Origin: Merdicola sp905200315
Lineage (GTDB): Bacteria > Bacillota > Clostridia > TANB77 > CAG-508
Direction: 5' to 3'
Assembly (NCBI GenBank): GCA_902461935.1
Contig: CABPZP010000001.1
Location: 1 to 64,000 of the forward strand
DNA length: 64,000 nucleotides
Below the pieces are notes generated by a model. That model ran no database searches and was not told the DNA's origin. It saw nothing but the letters and a program-made list of their open reading frames with translations. The position numbers were made by a program, and so were the translations under genes. Below are positions 15,942 through 24,890 of this stretch, in pieces (position 1 is the stretch's first letter; each line of letters opens with the position of its first letter).

Positions 15942-17504
15942 CTATTCTTCTACATCTTGAAAGCCATCATTATTTGAACTTTCTTCATTGTTGCTTTCTT
16001 CGCCATCTTCATCATTTTCTTCATTAGTTTCTTCATCAGTTTGTTCACTACTATCAGCAGCGTTATTAGTTGTAGTATTTGACGTATTACCTGTTGTATT
16101 ATTTGTTGTATTTGATGAAATATCTTCTATATTTTCTGTTTCTTTTTCTGATGAATTTCTATTTACCTTTTTTATATTCATTGCATCAAAATATTTTTCT
16201 AAATCGTAACTATATGCAGAGCCATTTTGAGTACCTTCTATTTTGTATGTTGTTTTTCCAGATGATGTTATAGAATATACTGTATCTAGTGCGCAAGGTA
16301 TTAAAGTTGCACCTGTTGAATTTATTATTCCATAATGTTTATCTTTTCCTATAACAATAGCTTCATAATCATCTATTGTAACTACATTTCCAGCTGATTT
16401 TGTTGATGCTGTACCTACAACACATCCTATACTATCGTATTCAATTGGTAATATAAGTTTTCCGTTTTTATTATAAATTCCCCATTTTTCATCTTTTTTT
16501 ACAGGAATACAATTTTCATATAATAAATATTTATTCTTTATATTTGAATCTTTATATAAAGATGTATCTATTCCTATATCATCATTTTCTATATATATTA
16601 CAACACTACCACTTTGATTTAGAACGCCATATTTTTCATTTTGTTTTACAATATAAAGCCCTAAATCCTCATCTAATATTTTTATTTCATCATAATCTAA
16701 ACTAATTTTAGATTTTCCCTGGCTATTAATAATTCCAACTTTATTTGCACTTGTAACCATAAAGTCTCCTGTATTTTCCAAGTATGAAATTTCATCATAT
16801 TTTGGACCTACAATTTCTGATCCATCGCTTTTTATTACACCTTTTTTTCCATCTTCTTTTTCAACTACTAATATATCATTTTTTAAAGCTTTTTTATTTT
16901 TAAATTCATCACTTAAGCTTTTATATCCATAACTTGCTATTTTTTCTGTATACGCTGTTTCTAAATAATCTAATGAATATATATTAATATCTTTATTGTA
17001 ATTAAATCCTATATTTAATATTTTTTGTATTCCATCTGGAGTTGTATACAACTTTCTATTTGAATATTTTACTTCTTCATCTAAATACATATATGAATAT
17101 GTTTCTTCATTAGAAGATGTATCTATTTTATATATTTTATTTGAATTTGCACTAAAAGTTACAACTTCATCTGAAAATGCAACATATCCAGTTGAGGTAT
17201 CTTCTGATATTTTTCCATATTCTCCATTATAATAATTAATTCCTAACAATTGAGCTATATCATATATAGAAATATATATTTTCCCATCATCTGTAAATTG
17301 AAAATAACTATCATTTAAATCTTTTTTTACACCATCAACATAAAATTTAGTTGAAAGTGATTTTAAATACATCATTGTTCCAAATATTCCTATAATGATA
17401 ACAAGCAAAATAACAATTACAGCAATAATTATTTTTTTTGTTTGATTATTTTTTTTCTTTTTTCCAATTATTTGATCTCCATTTATTTCCTCAAATAAAT
17501 CCAT
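15942..17504 (-). CDS. Membrane-anchored WG-repeat protein
   Basis: The 520-residue protein has a short cytoplasmic basic N-terminus (GKKKKNNQTKK), one membrane segment at about residues 25-48, and an extracellular part. Residues ~55-150 resemble a copper amine oxidase N-domain-like stalk (FYVDGVKKDLNDSYFQF). Residues ~205-430 contain WG/KWGI-type repeats (DGKKGVIKSDG, ANKVGIINSQG, NEKYGVLNQSG, DEKWGIYNKNG, DKHYGIINSTG), spaced about 45 residues apart. The C-terminal ~80 residues are a Ser/Thr/Asn/Glu low-complexity tail. A surface role is inferred. It follows tgt by 13 bases. Confidence 0.8.
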   Translation of the reverse strand: MDLFEEINGDQIIGKKKKNNQTKKIIIAVIVILLVIIIGIFGTMMYLKSLSTKFYVDGVKKDLNDSYFQFTDDGKIYISIYDIAQLLGINYYNGEYGKISEDTSTGYVAFSDEVVTFSANSNKIYKIDTSSNEETYSYMYLDEEVKYSNRKLYTTPDGIQKILNIGFNYNKDINIYSLDYLETAYTEKIASYGYKSLSDEFKNKKALKNDILVVEKEDGKKGVIKSDGSEIVGPKYDEISYLENTGDFMVTSANKVGIINSQGKSKISLDYDEIKILDEDLGLYIVKQNEKYGVLNQSGSVVIYIENDDIGIDTSLYKDSNIKNKYLLYENCIPVKKDEKWGIYNKNGKLILPIEYDSIGCVVGTASTKSAGNVVTIDDYEAIVIGKDKHYGIINSTGATLIPCALDTVYSITSSGKTTYKIEGTQNGSAYSYDLEKYFDAMNIKKVNRNSSEKETENIEDISSNTTNNTTGNTSNTTTNNAADSSEQTDEETNEENDEDGEESNNEESSNNDGFQDVEE

Positions 17505-17517
17505 AAATTATCTCCTT

Positions 17518-18642
17518 TTAATCTGTGTACCCATATTTTTTATAAAAATCATTTTTAAAATTTCCTAAATTGTCATTCTCAATTTCTATTCTAACTCTTT
17601 CCATTAATTTAGTCAAGAAATAAAGATTATGAATTGAGAGTAATCTAACTCCTAAAATTTCATTTGTTTTTACTAAATGGCGAATATAAGCTCTTGTATA
17701 ATTTCTACAAGTATAGCAATCACATTCACTATCTAAAGGTGACCAATCTCTTTCATAGGTTGCATTTCTTACAACAACTTTTCCATTCCAAGTCATTGCT
17801 GTTCCATTTCTTGCAATTCTTGTTGGTAAAACGCAATCACACATATCTATTCCTGCCATTGCAGCCTCTATTAAGTAATCTGGTGTACCAACTCCCATTA
17901 AATAACGAGGCTTATCTTTTGGCATTAATGGAGCTGTGTAATTTAGTATATCTATAAATACATCTTTTGGCTCTCCAACACTTATTCCTCCTATGGCATA
18001 ACCTGGTAAATCTAAGTCTATTAAATCTTTTGCACTTTGACTTCTTAAATCTTTATAAAAACCACCTTGGATTATTCCAAACAAAGATTGTTCTTCTGTA
18101 TTTTTATGAGCTTCTTTGCAACGTTTTGCCCATCTTGTTGTTCTTTCCATAGATTGTTTTGTATATTCATATGTAGATGGATATGGACAGCACTCATCAA
18201 ATGCCATTATTATATCTGCACCTAAATCTTCTTCTGTTTTCATTACAGATTCTGGTGAAAAGAAATGTTTACTTCCATCCAAATGAGATTTAAATTCTAC
18301 CCCTTCTTCATGTATTGTACGCAAATCCCCTAAACTAAATACTTGAAATCCACCACTGTCTGTAAGTATTGGTCTATTCCATTTCATAAATTTATGAAGT
18401 CCACCAGCTTCTTTTACAATATCTTGTCCTGGTCTTAAATACAAATGATATGTGTTTGAAAGTATAATTTGAGCATGTATTTCTTTTAATTCTTCTGGTG
18501 TCATAGATTTTACTGTTGCTTGTGTTCCAACAGGCATAAATACTGGAGTTTGTATATCTCCATGAGGAGTATGTATAACACCTCTTCTTGCCCCAGTTTG
18601 TTTACATTCGTGTAATAATTCATATGTTACTGCATTTTTCAT
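17518..18642 (-). CDS. tgt: tRNA-guanine transglycosylase
   Basis: Tgt exchanges G34 for preQ1 in GUN-anticodon tRNAs, a step in queuosine synthesis. The 374-residue enzyme carries MPVGTQATVKSMTPEEL, the catalytic Asp segment LTDSGGFQVFSLG, AFDECCPYP, the second catalytic region MGVGTPDYLIEAAMAGIDMCDCVLPTR (residues 254-280), and the zinc ligands CDCYTC...H in the C-terminal part. Length is normal. It follows rluB by 17 bases. Confidence 0.97.
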   Translation of the reverse strand: MKNAVTYELLHECKQTGARRGVIHTPHGDIQTPVFMPVGTQATVKSMTPEELKEIHAQIILSNTYHLYLRPGQDIVKEAGGLHKFMKWNRPILTDSGGFQVFSLGDLRTIHEEGVEFKSHLDGSKHFFSPESVMKTEEDLGADIIMAFDECCPYPSTYEYTKQSMERTTRWAKRCKEAHKNTEEQSLFGIIQGGFYKDLRSQSAKDLIDLDLPGYAIGGISVGEPKDVFIDILNYTAPLMPKDKPRYLMGVGTPDYLIEAAMAGIDMCDCVLPTRIARNGTAMTWNGKVVVRNATYERDWSPLDSECDCYTCRNYTRAYIRHLVKTNEILGVRLLSIHNLYFLTKLMERVRIEIENDNLGNFKNDFYKKYGYTD

Positions 18643-18659
18643 ATTCTTTTCCCTTTCTT

Positions 18660-19382
18660 TTATTTTATTAATTTTTCTATTTCCTGTTTATTTAAAAATT
18701 TCCATTTTCCAAGTGGAATATTTTTTACTGTTAATTCTCCAATTCTTGCTCTATGTAAAGCTAAAACGTTTTTATCTATTGCTTTACACATTTTTCTTAT
18801 TTGTCTATTTTTCCCTTCATGTATTGTTATTTGTATTCTTGAAATTTTCTTTTCTTTATCTATTTTTAAAATTTTTACTATTGCCGGTTTTGTTTTATAA
18901 TTTTCATCTATTATAACTCCACTTTCTAGAGCTTTTACATTTTCATCTGTTACAATTCCTTTAACAGTTACATTATAAGTTTTGTTAATTTCATGACTTG
19001 GATGTGTAACTTTATTTACAAAATCTCCGTCATTTGTAAGTATTAAAGCTCCAGATGTGTACATGTCTAATCTTCCGACTGGAACAATTCTTTCTTTTAC
19101 TTTTACTAAATCTAAAACAGTATCTCTTCCAAATTGGTCTTTAGATGTTGTTACATATCCTATTGGTTTATTAAGCAAAATATATACATATTTTTTATTT
19201 TCATTATTTATTATTTTATTTTCAAATTCGACAACATCTTTTTCAGGATTTATTTTTGTTCCAAGTTCTGTTATTTGTTTTCCATTAACTTGTACTTTTC
19301 CTTGTAATATTAGTTCTTCACATTTTCTTCTTGATGCAATTCCTGAATCTGCCATAAATTTTTGTAATCTAATTTCTTCCAT
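18660..19382 (-). CDS. rluB: RsuA/RluB-type pseudouridine synthase
   Basis: This family modifies rRNA, most often 23S position 2605 (RluB). The protein has an N-terminal S4 RNA-binding domain (RLQKFMADSGIASRRKCEELI), a linker, and the catalytic domain with the Asp in PVGRLDMYTSGALILTNDGDF and the RQIRKMCKAI motif. The start is uncertain. ATG at 19382 fits the family, but the best ribosome site (AGGTGG) is 14 bases away and overlaps a GTG at 19400. RluB versus RsuA specificity cannot be settled from sequence alone. Confidence 0.85.
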   Translation of the reverse strand: MEEIRLQKFMADSGIASRRKCEELILQGKVQVNGKQITELGTKINPEKDVVEFENKIINNENKKYVYILLNKPIGYVTTSKDQFGRDTVLDLVKVKERIVPVGRLDMYTSGALILTNDGDFVNKVTHPSHEINKTYNVTVKGIVTDENVKALESGVIIDENYKTKPAIVKILKIDKEKKISRIQITIHEGKNRQIRKMCKAIDKNVLALHRARIGELTVKNIPLGKWKFLNKQEIEKLIK

Positions 19383-19514
19383 TTTTCTATAAATTTCCAC
19401 CTTTTTTTTAGTATCAAATTTCGCATTTTTGTATATTATATATTATAAGAATATTATTTGTTTTTAATTTCTTTTTGTGTTGTTTTCAATGATGCAAAAA
19501 GTTTATATAGATTT

Positions 19515-19533
19515 TCCGGTGCTTTGCACCGGA
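19515..19533. repeat. GC-rich palindrome
   Basis: TCCGGTGC and GCACCGGA form a perfect palindrome with a 3-base loop in a very AT-rich gap. On the plus strand a T run follows. It may act as a distal terminator for the rluD-side transcript or be a separate repeat class. Confidence 0.5.
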
Positions 19534-19574
19534 TTTTGAATTTTGTAAAAAAATTTTCAGTTTTATTAAATTAT

Positions 19575-19782
19575 ATTATATATTGTTTTGAAATACCGCG
19601 TAAGCGACCAAACGAGCAAATATTTTTGCGAGTGCGATTTGGAGCAATCTTCCTTTTATATTATAGTAATTTTCTATTTTTATTGTAGTGGTCGACGCCT
19701 CTGTCGACCAGCATATAAAATGCTCAATAGACCATTTTTAGTCCGAAGATTGCGACACCAAGGTATAAAAAACAATATATAA
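19575..19782. repeat. Family B repeat, copy 2, with a nested family A core
   Basis: This full family B copy has both terminal inverted repeats and the facing GCAATCTTCC/GAAGATTGC arms. Its small hairpin reads GCAAA-tatt-TTTGC, a paired change relative to copy 1 (GCAGA/TCTGC). The middle contains TTGTAGTGGTCGACGCC and GTCGACC (19683-19712), a family A palindrome nested inside the family B element. Confidence 0.8.
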
Positions 19783-19812
19783 TATAATTTTAATTAATTT
19801 GATTTAATATTT

Positions 19813-20724
19813 TTATTTTTCTTCTTTTAGTTTTTCTAAAACATCTTCAAAATATGGTGGCAAAGGAGCCTCTATTTCCATTTTTTTGCCTGTTATTGGA
19901 TGCATAAATTTTATTTTCCAAGCATGTAACATTTGTCCTTGTACACCAAATTTATTTTTTCCATTTGAATATACCATATCTCCAACTATTGGATAACCTA
20001 TTTGTGATAAATGTACACGTATTTGGTGAGTTCTTCCTGTTTCTAAGTTAATTTCTAATAAAGTATTTTCTTTAAACCTTTCTAAAACTTTAAAATGTGT
20101 TATTGCTTCTTTTCCTGTTTTTATAACTGCCATCTTTTTTCTATCTGTAGTACTTCTTCCTATTGGCATATTTATTGTTGCTTCGTTTTCTTTTATTATT
20201 CCTCTTGTTAATGCTAAATATGTTTTCTTTACTTCTCTATTTTTTATTTGCTCACAAAGTGCTAAATGTGCTTTATCATTTTTTGCAACTATTAAAACCC
20301 CTGATGTATCTTTATCTAATCTATGTACTATTCCTGGTCTTATTTCTCCACCAATTCCAGATAAAGTTCCTTTGCAAATTTTCATCAAAGCATTTACAAG
20401 AGTTCCATCTGGATTTCCATTTGCTGGATGAACTACTAAACCTTTTGGTTTATTTACTACTATTATATCGTTGTCTTCGTATAAAACCTCTACTGAAATA
20501 TCTTGTGCTTTTATACTAATTTCTTTTACCTCTGGAATTTCTACTTCAACTTTATCATTTTCATTTAATTTATATGATGTTTTTACACTTTTTCCATTTA
20601 CTTTAACATTTTCTTGTTCTATTAATTTTTGTGCCATTACTCTTGTTAAATTCTCATCTAATGTTGGGAGTACTTTATCTATTCTATTTCCTGCTAATTC
20701 TTTATTTATTGTATATAACTTCAT
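19813..20724 (-). CDS. rluD: RluD-type 23S rRNA pseudouridine synthase
   Basis: RluD-like enzymes form pseudouridines in helix 69 of 23S rRNA. The 303-residue protein has an N-terminal S4 domain (RIDKVLPTLDENLTR), the catalytic motif HRLDKDTSGVLIVAKN near residue 134, the binding motif ETGRTHQIRVHLSQIGYPIVGD, and a C-terminal HAWKIKFMHP segment. Length fits. It follows lspA by 21 bases, a pairing that is conserved in many Firmicutes. Confidence 0.92.
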   Translation of the reverse strand: MKLYTINKELAGNRIDKVLPTLDENLTRVMAQKLIEQENVKVNGKSVKTSYKLNENDKVEVEIPEVKEISIKAQDISVEVLYEDNDIIVVNKPKGLVVHPANGNPDGTLVNALMKICKGTLSGIGGEIRPGIVHRLDKDTSGVLIVAKNDKAHLALCEQIKNREVKKTYLALTRGIIKENEATINMPIGRSTTDRKKMAVIKTGKEAITHFKVLERFKENTLLEINLETGRTHQIRVHLSQIGYPIVGDMVYSNGKNKFGVQGQMLHAWKIKFMHPITGKKMEIEAPLPPYFEDVLEKLKEEK

Positions 20725-20745
20725 TTTCTCCTCTTTTCTACTGAA

Positions 20746-21213
20746 TTATTTATTATCTTTTCTTACTGTTACTGCAAACATTGCAAAAAATAGTGCTAAT
20801 AAACCCCAGCCTACAACTATTAATATATCTGAAATATTAAATGCTGGCAATTTCCATAATATTATAAATTTTACAACATACCCTCTAAATAATCTATCTA
20901 TTAAATTTCCAATTGCACCTGCAATAATCATTGTTAACGCTACGTAAGTTTTTTTATCTATTTGTTCTTGTTGCATTTTCATAAATTTTATTATTACACC
21001 TAGTACTATTAAGTTAGTAATTACAAATGTAAAGGTTCCTTTAAATCCAACTCCAAAAGTTCCTGCTACTTCTTCACTAAATTTAAAATTTAGCATATTT
21101 GGTATTAAATTTATCTCTTTTCCTATTATAAAAAATTTAGCTATTTGATCTATTGCAATTAAAACAATAACTGCAATTGTAATTATTATCATACGTTTTT
21201 TATTTTTTTCCAT
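20746..21213 (-). CDS. lspA: Lipoprotein signal peptidase (signal peptidase II)
   Basis: LspA cleaves prolipoprotein signal peptides in the membrane. The 155-residue protein has four membrane segments. The catalytic Asp residues are in GNLIDRLFRG and in FNISDILIV, both preserved. The normally conserved Asp of the VVDF segment is Lys here (YVVKFI), which is not a catalytic position but is unusual. It is followed by rluD and preceded by a large membrane protein gene two bases away. Confidence 0.93.
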   Translation of the reverse strand: MEKNKKRMIIITIAVIVLIAIDQIAKFFIIGKEINLIPNMLNFKFSEEVAGTFGVGFKGTFTFVITNLIVLGVIIKFMKMQQEQIDKKTYVALTMIIAGAIGNLIDRLFRGYVVKFIILWKLPAFNISDILIVVGWGLLALFFAMFAVTVRKDNK

Positions 21214-21214
21214 T

Positions 21215-22852
21215 TTATTTCAACCTTTCATAAATAACAAAATGTTTATCTGAATATATTTGTCTGTAATTATTATCTAGTTTTAAAGAATTATTTAGTT
21301 TTGCATCTTGATACAAAATTACATGTGTAATTCCATACTTTTCAAAACCATCTTCATAATCCATACCAAAATTAGAAATATCTAAGAAATCTGAGAATAT
21401 ATCTTCATCTTTCCCACTAAATTCTGGTGCATATAAATCTGCTCTAGAATCTATAAATACCGGTATATTTCTATATAGCATATAACTTCCATAATTGTAT
21501 TCATTAAAAAATCTTGCACTTTTTAAATCTATATTATTAAGTATAAAATCACAAGCCTGTACAGGATATGTACTTTCACTTATGTATTTATCATCTTTTA
21601 TATCTTTATATAAATTAAATCCTGTTAAGCCTATTATTGCAATTATAAGAGTTCCACCTACAATTGTGCCTACTGTTTTAGTTATACTTTCTACTATATT
21701 TTTCATATTTGTTGTGTCTAAATATTGGGTTAAGTATTTATTAAATATTAGTGTTCCAACTACAAGTAACATAGAAGACTGCCTTTTAGACATTATAGTT
21801 AAAAGCATCAATCCACCTATTAGGAATAAATCTCTTAATTTTATTTTTGTTTTTGTAAACATCCATAAAGCAATTAACACTGCATATACTATAAGAATAG
21901 GTTTGTTGTCCCAAAATGTAATTGGCAAATGTTCATTTATGTTTTGTGTTGTATTTCCTTGCATTGTTTTTATTAAATATGTGTATGGTGTATCTCCTAA
22001 AGGTGTTAATAATCCCATTAGTGCACAAATAATTGCAACTATTATTAGATATTTTATATTTTTATTTTTTTCTATTTCAATTTTATATGCATTTTCTCTT
22101 GCTGAATTTCTTTGTTCATTTATGGCTTTTAGTTTTCTTTCTAGTTCTTGTTTTTCTTTATTTATTAATTCTTCTTTATTACTTTTCTTTGATAGTTTAA
22201 TTTTCATTTTTTTTATTAAATAAATTACTCTTAGCATTACATCTGAATCATAATATACAATAAATAGGTATTCTGCAATATATGGCAAGAATAGTATAAA
22301 GAAAAATGGCCATACTGCACAATGTAAATTTGCAATTAAAAGTGATATTATTATCAAGCAAGCTGCATATATTTTTTTTGGTTTTACTACAAATCTTTCT
22401 AGCAAATATATAGTTAAAGCAAACAATATAAATGTTACAAGTTGTGCTCTAGCTGCAATAAAATCTTTTAATAAATATAAATCTAGTAATACAAATATTA
22501 GTGATGTTAATTTATTTTTTGTAAGTTTAGAATTGGTAAAATATATTGCAATTCCTAATAAAAATGAAAACATTATTGTAGATATATAAATTCCATCCCA
22601 ACTCCCAATTTGGTATATTATATTCATAATAACATCATATAACCAATGTGGATATGTATATTTTAAATCTTGGTGCCACGAAAACGGATCCATCATATCT
22701 ACTGTTTTAGTATTTAAAATATGTTCTCCAATTTTTACTGTATAATATGTATCATTTTGTAAAGTTTTTGGTGAAACGGCAAAAGCCATAATTGCAATAC
22801 AAACAACTGCAACAATATTAAATATTACTTTTTGTTTTTTCGTAAGTTCCAT
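21215..22852 (-). CDS. Large polytopic membrane protein, GT-C-like
   Basis: The function is not identified. The protein of about 545 residues has roughly ten membrane segments, an Asn/Asp-rich first loop (NDTYYTVKIGEHIL, DPFSWHQDLKYTYPHWLYD), a charged coiled loop near residues 220-270 (KEELINKEKQELERKLKAINEQ region), and a C-terminal soluble part ending in HFVIYERLK. The layout and the early acidic loop resemble GT-C glycosyltransferases. The ATG at 22852 with AAAGGA upstream is preferred to one nine codons earlier. It abuts lspA, so signal peptidase II and this protein are probably cotranscribed. Confidence 0.65.
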   Translation of the reverse strand: MELTKKQKVIFNIVAVVCIAIMAFAVSPKTLQNDTYYTVKIGEHILNTKTVDMMDPFSWHQDLKYTYPHWLYDVIMNIIYQIGSWDGIYISTIMFSFLLGIAIYFTNSKLTKNKLTSLIFVLLDLYLLKDFIAARAQLVTFILFALTIYLLERFVVKPKKIYAACLIIISLLIANLHCAVWPFFFILFLPYIAEYLFIVYYDSDVMLRVIYLIKKMKIKLSKKSNKEELINKEKQELERKLKAINEQRNSARENAYKIEIEKNKNIKYLIIVAIICALMGLLTPLGDTPYTYLIKTMQGNTTQNINEHLPITFWDNKPILIVYAVLIALWMFTKTKIKLRDLFLIGGLMLLTIMSKRQSSMLLVVGTLIFNKYLTQYLDTTNMKNIVESITKTVGTIVGGTLIIAIIGLTGFNLYKDIKDDKYISESTYPVQACDFILNNIDLKSARFFNEYNYGSYMLYRNIPVFIDSRADLYAPEFSGKDEDIFSDFLDISNFGMDYEDGFEKYGITHVILYQDAKLNNSLKLDNNYRQIYSDKHFVIYERLK

Positions 22853-22888
22853 AAAATTTCCTTTCAAACTTTTTTGCATATTATATCA

Positions 22889-22925
22889 AAAAAAAGATAA
22901 AATGCATAGACATTTTATCTTTTTT
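22889..22925 (-). terminator. Terminator after the zinc-ribbon HTH gene
   Basis: AAAAAGATAAAATG and CATTTTATCTTTTT form a strong AT stem with a T run on the minus strand, right after the stop at 22930. Confidence 0.75.
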
Positions 22926-22929
22926 ATTT

Positions 22930-23388
22930 TTATCTTTCTCTATCTCTTTCAGATTTGTTTGTATATAATTGTCTTAAATCTGCTACGAGTTTTGATTCCT
23001 TTTCTGTTGGCTCATGTCTTCTTGGTTCTAAGTTTATTTGCGGTTTATTATTATATACATTTGCAAGCCTACTTAAAGTTTCTTTTCTTTGTTCTTCTTT
23101 GGTTAATACTTTTTTATTTTTTTCTGGTACCTTTAAAATTTTTGAACCATCTACTGATTTATATGCTCTTAATCCGCCCTCTTTTATAAATTTATCAATT
23201 TCTCTTGGTTTTATTTCTAAGGTTTCTACAAGTTCTAAAGCACTTGCATTAGGATGCTTTTCTAAATATTTCTTTATTGCAAGTATTTTTACTCTATCAC
23301 CTTTTGTTTTTATACATAGTCCACATATATCTATTCCATTTGATTGTTGAACTCTATTTCCACACACACAGCATGTTACAAATTCCAT
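22930..23388 (-). CDS. Zinc-ribbon plus helix-turn-helix protein
   Basis: The 152-residue protein starts with a CxxC-x13-CxxC zinc ribbon (CCVCGNRV, CGLCIKT). A short helical domain follows (ILAIKKYLEKHPNASALELVETLEIKPREIDKFIKEGGL is spread over residues 35-73), shaped like a MerR/YvyF-type HTH. The C-terminal half is charged and disordered. It resembles YvyF-like proteins of flagellar loci, but no flagellar gene is nearby, so a regulatory role is only inferred. GAGGAGA precedes the start. Confidence 0.6.
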   Translation of the reverse strand: MEFVTCCVCGNRVQQSNGIDICGLCIKTKGDRVKILAIKKYLEKHPNASALELVETLEIKPREIDKFIKEGGLRAYKSVDGSKILKVPEKNKKVLTKEEQRKETLSRLANVYNNKPQINLEPRRHEPTEKESKLVADLRQLYTNKSERDRER

Positions 23389-23401
23389 AACTTTGTCTCC
23401 T

Positions 23402-24877
23402 CTACATTTTTTTCTCTACTAGCATTATAACATAGTAATTTCCTTGATATTTTGTATCAAAAGTTTCTGTACTTATTTTACTATATTTTTCATTATTGAA
23501 CAAGTAGTTATAAATATTTTCGTTATATCCTACAAGCCAAAATCTATTTGCATCATTTGTAAATTCGTCATTTTCTGTAATTTTCATTGTTGGTTCATAG
23601 GCTTTATATGCTTCATATATATTCCAGTGATCTGCATTATAAAAATATTGATTATTTTGAGTTAAAAATTCATTTACAACTGCTCCTACACCAACATCTG
23701 AATATACTATTAAATCTCCTTCTTGAATATTTTGTTTTAAATATTCAATTGGTTGTTTATTGCTTTTATCATAATTTTCATTTATCAATTTTATATTATT
23801 TATCATTCCTAATAAAACTATTACTATACAAATAGTAATAGAAACTATTTTGTTTTTTTCTTTTGCTAAAACAAAGCTTAAAACAAATATAAAAAAACCT
23901 GTTATTACAAATAAATATCTATAATATAAAATTGATGTATTCATAACTAATGTTATTAATAATGCTGCAATTATTACTGCTGCATAAATTATAACAGATA
24001 ATATTGCTGGTTTTATATCTTGTTTTTCTTTTTTGTATTTATAAATTTTCACACCTAAATATATGTATAATTCTATAGCTAATACAAAAATTACATGTTG
24101 ATATAAAACAAAATCGTCATTTATATAATCTCCTAAGAATCCAAAGCTTGTTAATTCTATTAGTGTTTTAGGAAATTCAAAGCCTATCCAAAATCCTCCA
24201 GATACGTTCTTTAATTGTGTTGCAAAATTAATAAGCCATGGTACATATGCTATTAGCTGAATTATTCCAAGTAATGTTATTTTTATTGCTGTAGATTTTC
24301 TTTTCTTTATAACTAAGTATATTAATAAAATTGCATTTATTATTCCTGCTGCCATTAATCCATAATAATGTAGGTATATGCTAACTAAACTTGATATTCC
24401 AAATATTATTAAGTTTTTATTTGAATCTTTTCCTTTAAAAATTCTATATGCATATATTGCAAGAATTGTAACCGTAAGTATAGACCATGAATACATTCTT
24501 ACTTGGTTTGTATATACACTCATTGCTGGCATAAAGTAAGTTAATAGCGAAAATATATAACCTTCTTTTTCTCCAAAATCTTTTCTTATATGGGTAAAGC
24601 CTAAAACTCCAAGAATTATAATTGGAATAGCAGAAAATATTCTGTATGCTAAAACTGAACCTCCTGTTATTATTTGAATTATATGTAACATCCAATAATA
24701 TAAAATAGGGTGCACATCGTTTCCACCTATGTTCCATATTTCTGAAAAAGAATGTCTTGCAATAGCTACAGAGTAACTTTCATCAAACCATAAATTTGTA
24801 TGAAATATACTTAAGCTTACAAAAATTGCACCTAATATAATTGTAAAAATATGTGCTTTTTTTATTGTTAATTTCAT
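23402..24877 (-). CDS. GT39-like membrane glycosyltransferase
   Basis: This 491-residue protein has about ten to twelve membrane helices. The first extracytoplasmic loop carries NLWFDESYSVAIARHSF, including the Asp-Glu pair of GT-C/GT39 (ArnT and PMT-like) enzymes, followed by NDVHPILYYWMLHI, the usual second signature. A soluble C-terminal domain follows (YLKQNIQEGDLIVYSDVGVG). Such enzymes move sugars from polyprenyl phosphate to lipid or protein acceptors; the acceptor here is unknown. It is located directly after pheT in the same direction. Confidence 0.8.
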   Translation of the reverse strand: MKLTIKKAHIFTIILGAIFVSLSIFHTNLWFDESYSVAIARHSFSEIWNIGGNDVHPILYYWMLHIIQIITGGSVLAYRIFSAIPIIILGVLGFTHIRKDFGEKEGYIFSLLTYFMPAMSVYTNQVRMYSWSILTVTILAIYAYRIFKGKDSNKNLIIFGISSLVSIYLHYYGLMAAGIINAILLIYLVIKKRKSTAIKITLLGIIQLIAYVPWLINFATQLKNVSGGFWIGFEFPKTLIELTSFGFLGDYINDDFVLYQHVIFVLAIELYIYLGVKIYKYKKEKQDIKPAILSVIIYAAVIIAALLITLVMNTSILYYRYLFVITGFFIFVLSFVLAKEKNKIVSITICIVIVLLGMINNIKLINENYDKSNKQPIEYLKQNIQEGDLIVYSDVGVGAVVNEFLTQNNQYFYNADHWNIYEAYKAYEPTMKITENDEFTNDANRFWLVGYNENIYNYLFNNEKYSKISTETFDTKYQGNYYVIMLVEKKM

Positions 24878-24890
24878 AGTTTTTCTCCTT